NCBI GenBank assembly: GCA_021209875.1
Contig: JAGYVD010000007.1
Location: 2,232,001-2,296,000 of the forward strand
Length of the DNA: 64,000 bases
Reading direction: 5' to 3'
Source of the DNA: Rosellinia necatrix
Taxonomy: Eukaryota > Ascomycota > Sordariomycetes > Xylariales > Xylariaceae
Shown here piece after piece: positions 60,082 through 64,000 of this stretch. The position numbers were made by a program, and so were the translations under genes. The notes below the pieces were generated by a model. That model was given only the letters and a program-made list of their open reading frames with translations. It was not told the DNA's origin and did no database searches. Numbering within the stretch: the first letter of the stretch is position 1; each line of letters begins with the position of its first letter.

Positions 60082-62481
60082 ATGCCTGCCAAAAAGAGCC
60101 CACCGCCACCGAATGAGTCGGTCACTTACAGCTCGGGGGTTGCGGACGGAGCGCCCGACTTGCGGCTCCTTCATTACAACGACGTCTACCACGTAGACCC
60201 GTCCTCGAGCGAGCCGGTCGGTGGTGCCGCCAAGTTCATGGGCCTGGTAACACATTACCGCGAGGGCCCTCAATTTCAAGGGCAGTCGGAGCTGCTCACT
60301 TTCTTTTCCGGGGATGTGTTCAACCCGAGTCTCGAAAGCTCCGTCACCAAGGGTATGTCTCAAACGAAGCCTGCATCACATCCTACCTGCCCTACATGCC
60401 CTACATGCCCTACCCGCCCTACCTACCCGGCCACGTGTATAACAGAAAGATCTATACCGGGGGGGCAATCGTCCTCCGTGCCTTGACGTTTAACGCTAAC
60501 GTTAACCCAATAGGTGATCATATGGTTCCACTCTTGAACAGTATTGGCACAGACGTAGCCGCGCTTGGAGTATGCTCTATGTCATCCTCTCATCGTATGC
60601 AGCTGCTAATCGGCTTCTAGAACCATGATCTCGACTTTGGTGTCCGCAAATTCAGGCATCTGGCATCGAAATGTAACTTCCCGGTACGCATTCTAACATA
60701 TTCTCACCCCCCCTGGCGACCGTTGGAAATCATTGTATTTTCAAATACATGAGATACCATTAAAACTCTTATTGCTCATTATTACTGACTCCTAGCGTTG
60801 TGCAGTGGCTTATCGCAAATGTTCTAGAGTACGATATTCTCCTGCCCTCCCCAGCGTCACCTTATCTACTATACTATACCCGTCTATGTGCAACATAGTC
60901 TGCCGTGTATTACTGCCGCTAACTATTCTGAACAGTCCAGCCCTCGGAGAGAACGTGCCTATTGGGAACTGCAAAAGAACCCATATGATGACGTCGTCAA
61001 ATGGCATCAAGATCGGGCTCATCGGTCTAGGTGAGCGAGAGTGGCTGGCAACGATCAACAGCCTGCCTCCTGATCTCATTTATAAATCAGCAAGCGAAAC
61101 GGCAAAAGAACTTGTCCCGCAGCTCCGTGCTGAAGGAGCTGAGATAATCATCGCGATCACGCACATGCGCGAGCCTAACGATAATAAGCTGGCCGAACAA
61201 ACAGACGGCATCATCGATATCATCCTCGGCGGCCATGATCATTACTATAACCATAGCTTGATCAAAGGCACTCACGTATTGCGGTCGGGGTCGGACTTCA
61301 AACAGCTCAGCTACCTTGAAGTGAGACGACGACCCGATGGCTCGGGCAAGTGGGACGTGAATATCACGCGCAGGGACGTCACATCGGAAATTCCTACACA
61401 CGAGCCTACGGCAGAGTTAGTAGAGAAGACAACCGCCAGTCTGAAGGCTACCCTTCAAAAACCCGTGGGGTACACAATTGCGCCCCTGGATGCCCGCTTT
61501 AGGACAGTCAGGCTGCAGGAGAGCAATATCGGCAATTTTGTCTGCGACATCATGCGCCATTATTATTCAGGCGACTGTAGTCTGATGGCATCTGGGACCA
61601 TCCGTGGGGACCAAATATACCCGCCCGGCCCGCTGTTGCTGAAGGACATCATGAGTTGCTTCCCATTCGAGGACCCCGTCGTAGTAATCCGGGTACTGGG
61701 GCAGGCGATCTGGGACTCGCTCGAGAACTCATTGTCGCTGTACCCTGCCCTGGAAGGGCGTTTCCCTCAGGTGTCCAACATCAAGTTCGAGTTCGACGCC
61801 AGGAAGCCGGCCGGTTCCCGCATCGTCTCGGCCTCCATCGGGGGCGAGCCGATAGACATGGCCAGGAAGTACGTGCTCGTCACGCGTGGCTACATGGCGC
61901 GGGGCAAGGACGGCTACGAGAGCCTGCTCGTGGAGTCGGAGGGCGGCGCCGCCGAGGAGATCGTCTCCGAGGAAAACGGCATCCTCATATCCATGATGCT
62001 GCGGCAGTACTTCATGTCGCTGAAGGCCGTGGGCCAGTGGAAGTATTGGGGCGACAGCATGGGGCGACACTGGGACAAGGTGACGAGCAAAGTAGGCGCG
62101 AGCCAGCCGGTATCGACCGCGCCGCCGCCGCCGCCGCGGGAGGGCGAACCCGAGCGCCCGCAGAACGGCGGCGGCGGCGGCGGCTGGGACGATTGGAAGC
62201 CGGAGAGGATCCGCGAGCGCCGGGCCGGCGTCGCGCAGGCCCTCGACGAGTCGGACAGCGAGGGAGAGGGCGAGGCCGCCCGGCGCAAGGGCGGCGTCAT
62301 CGAGGACCTGGACCGCGAGATGCAGATCATGCGCCGCTTCTGCAGCAAGTGGGCGCGCCTCGCGGGCGTCGAGTGCAAGGTCGCCGACGAGCTGAAGACC
62401 GGCGAGTTCCGGGCCGACTGGACGCGCGCGATCGCGCCGCGGGTCGAGGGGCGCATCGTGCGCGTTGACGCGGACGCATGA
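60082..62481 (+). CDS. 5'-nucleotidase-family metallophosphatase
   Basis: This two-domain calcineurin-like phosphoesterase of the UshA/5'-nucleotidase family is predicted to hydrolyse nucleotides or other phosphomonoesters. The CDS is join(60082..60352, 60514..60569, 60621..60683, 60806..60828, 60936..62481), 652 residues; one exon is only 23 bases. Metal motifs are in order: LRLLHYNDVYHV, FFSGDVFNPS, LGNHDLDFG (assembled across intron 2), THMREPNDNK and LGGHDHYYNHS. The C-terminal nucleotidase domain has ESNIGNFVCDIMR, ASGTIRGDQIYP, FPFEDPVVVIRV and TRGYMARGKDGYESLL. There is no signal peptide with the chosen start, so it is probably cytosolic. The last 150 residues hold Pro and Gly low-complexity tracts and a charged helical tail. 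An upstream in-frame ATG at 59854 would add 76 residues rich in Arg, Ser and His. Confidence 0.9.
60375..60432. repeat. CCTACATGCC/CCTACCCGCC tandem repeat in intron 1 of the metallophosphatase
   Basis: Direct 10-base units of the CCTACATGCC type are repeated with drift inside the 161 bp intron. Confidence 0.75.
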
Positions 62482-63499
62482 GGGTAGAACGGGGTTAACT
62501 GGGCTAGATTGCGATACATTATCGTTTTGTCTTAAGGGGGAAGGGTCATAAAAAGAGAAAGAAACTAGATTGGTTAAAAATATGGTTATACGGACGCTGA
62601 TTGATGATGACATGATTACCTACCTATCTATCCATATAGAGAAAATACACTACACATTCATGTGTGTGCCACGATGCATTGGGTAGCCGCTCCAAACTCA
62701 TCGGGCAATAATACTCTAATTGCCCACACCAAAGACAAAGTATTTCAATACTTCTATAAAGTTAAAAGCTGGGTGGACGGATTAAGGCAGGCAGTTATAG
62801 AGACACATATCATCACACCTTTCTAATTAAAATGTTTACGTGCCTTGAATGGACGCGAATGTATTCCTCATCAACAATAGCACGCGTCCCAAGACGTCCA
62901 ATACGTGGCAAATGGACATATATCCAAATTCACCTAGATCGGCTTCCAAGGCGAGGAGCGGCCAGTTCCCCACCTATCACGGAGGCCAAACTCCACCCGC
63001 TCACCGATCCCGATCACGAGACGACGAGCAAGAGGCCGGTAACGGATTGGGATACGATTACGTAGGGTGCATATACAGAGTACGACATTGCGGACTATAT
63101 AAGCAGCCACTCGCGCATGGCCCAAGCCAGCAGCAGCCAGGCGATCTCTCTAAGGTGGGTGTAGTAGTGCCCAAAATATAACCGCCGCCGTACCCACCAG
63201 CTTCTATGCCCCTCCCCCCCCCCCCCGTCTAACCAGAGAAGTAAAGAAATAAAACAGAGAAATGGATGGATCAATAGCGAAAAGGGATACATCGAGGTGT
63301 ATCCGAGGTAGGTATAGGAGGCGTCCTATTCCAAAAGCAAATATCGTGGCTGAACACGCACAACGCCATCCAGCAATAGGCTAGGCCAGATCTGCATATG
63401 TATATGTATATCAACCATCCAAGGAGGAAACACGGGACCCCGCGCGCGAGACGGCGGCGACTCCACGGCTACTGGCCATGAACGGCGTCCGAATCATCG
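62482..63499. other. intergenic, convergent 3' region
   Basis: No gene is supported. It contains a C12 run near 63215-63226. Small open frames at 62832-63181 overlap on both strands without domain content. Confidence 0.55.
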
Positions 63500-64000
63500 C
63501 TATCCCAGTCGACGGGGGGCTTCGTGGTAGCCGGTCTTCTGCTCCTCCTCTTCGGTCATCTCGCGCCAGGTGCTCCAGCTCAGCACCAGGAACGCCACGA
63601 CGATCAGGGTGCCGCCGGACAGGGCGGCGAACGAGAGGGCCTCGCCGGTGAAGAGCCAGTCTGCGATGGCGACGAGGAAGATGGTCAGCAGGGCCGCGAC
63701 GGAGCTGAGCACGGGGCTGGTGAGGGAGATGAGCACGAGGAAGCTGCCGGCGAAGGTGGCGTTCATGAGGACGCTGATGCCCAGGTACAGGGCCGTCTTG
63801 CCGGTGGGGAGCTCGAAGATCTCCCAGCCGAGCACGTGGAGGACGGGCAGCGGGATCCAGAGCACGAGCAGGGTGAAGAGCCCGACGCAGCTGCCGAACG
63901 TGTTGGCGAAGATGACGCCGCGCGAGGCGGATATGCCCTCCGGCGGGCACGCGTACCGCTTGTACAGCACCTCGTACAACCCGTAGAGGACGCTGCCGAC
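63500..64000 (-). CDS. SLC35F/EamA-type membrane transporter, C-terminal part (runs off the window)
   Basis: Only the last 166 residues or so are visible; the frame is open to the window edge at 64000, so the N-terminus lies beyond. The sequence begins VGSVLYGLYEVLYKRYA and continues with hydrophobic segments (VIFANTFGSCVGLFTLLVLW, ALYLGISVLMNATFAGSFL, VLSSVAALLTIFLVAIADWL, LSGGTLIVVAFLVLSW), four to five transmembrane helices of the drug/metabolite transporter superfamily. The YEVLYKR and GWEIFELP motifs resemble fungal vacuolar-membrane SLC35F5/Thi74-like proteins. The short hydrophilic tail (REMTEEEEQKTGYHEAPRR) should be cytosolic. The substrate is unknown. Confidence 0.85.
   Translation of the reverse strand, partial: VGSVLYGLYEVLYKRYACPPEGISASRGVIFANTFGSCVGLFTLLVLWIPLPVLHVLGWEIFELPTGKTALYLGISVLMNATFAGSFLVLISLTSPVLSSVAALLTIFLVAIADWLFTGEALSFAALSGGTLIVVAFLVLSWSTWREMTEEEEQKTGYHEAPRRLG

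Noticed and set aside
61656..62613. Long frames on both strands over the 3' end of the metallophosphatase
   Set aside because: Off-frame readings of GC-rich exon 5 with Arg/Gly/Ala composition only.
1..64000. CRISPR arrays, rRNA genes and clear full-length tRNA genes
   Set aside because: None found on reading; repeats are microsatellites and homopolymers, and the only tRNA-like segment is the poor candidate at 32323-32427.

Overview
This is nuclear DNA of a filamentous ascomycete (Pezizomycotina, most likely Sordariomycetes). The evidence is many short GT-AG introns (47-201 bp) with CTAAC/CTGAC-like branch sites, GC-rich exons in AT-richer gene-poor spacers, scattered TAGGTAGG/CCTACCTA motifs, and fungal-specific families: a CE12 rhamnogalacturonan acetylesterase, a CSC1-type channel, an Hmp1/CsbD-like protein, an Rvs167 amphiphysin and an iterative cyclodepsipeptide synthetase. 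No prokaryotic operons, rRNA, CRISPR or recognisable transposase were seen. All exon models were built by eye from splice signals and family conservation; where totals were checked they close in frame.

Left third (1-17.7 kb): a decayed C2H2 zinc-finger gene (1800-3233), a secreted rhamnogalacturonan acetylesterase (5324-6264, +), a small secreted double-psi beta-barrel protein (7134-7523, -), a four-exon CSC1/OSCA channel (8599-11621, -), a 4 kb empty spacer, and a CECR1/ADGF-type adenosine deaminase (15648-17696, +).

Middle (17.7-36.9 kb): an NmrA/isoflavone-reductase-like oxidoreductase (20764-21802, -), an Hmp1/CsbD-like stress protein with a probable GC-AG intron (24879-25600, -), mitochondrial cysteine desulfurase NFS1 (26791-28524, -), an Rvs167-type BAR-SH3 protein (29993-31502, +), then 5.4 kb with no convincing gene.

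The centrepiece (36951-47661, +) is a giant multidomain synthetase. Its order C1-A1-T1-C2-A2-MT-T2a-T2b-C3 is that of the enniatin/beauvericin/bassianolide/PF1022 cyclodepsipeptide synthetases. Its reading frame runs without a stop into a ketopantoate-reductase-family domain, the family of the 2-ketoisovalerate reductase (KIVR) that makes the D-hydroxy acid used by module 1. In the pathways known to me KIVR is a separate gene. Here the two appear fused, and the reductase part is interrupted by two frame changes at G6 and C6 homopolymers. It is either a synthetase-reductase fusion with sequencing errors or a fusion whose reductase is decaying. No transporter, regulator or other tailoring gene lies beside it.

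Right third (47.7-64 kb): type I mannose-6-phosphate isomerase (48464-50032, +), a small hypothetical protein (50297-50695, -), a Thr/Pro-rich probable GPI-anchored protein (51560-52099, -), an F-box protein (53422-54912, -), a MetE-C-terminal-like methyltransferase homologue (57214-58633, +), a cytosolic 5'-nucleotidase-family metallophosphatase (60082-62481, +) and the C-terminal part of an SLC35F/EamA-type transporter running off the window (63500-64000, -).
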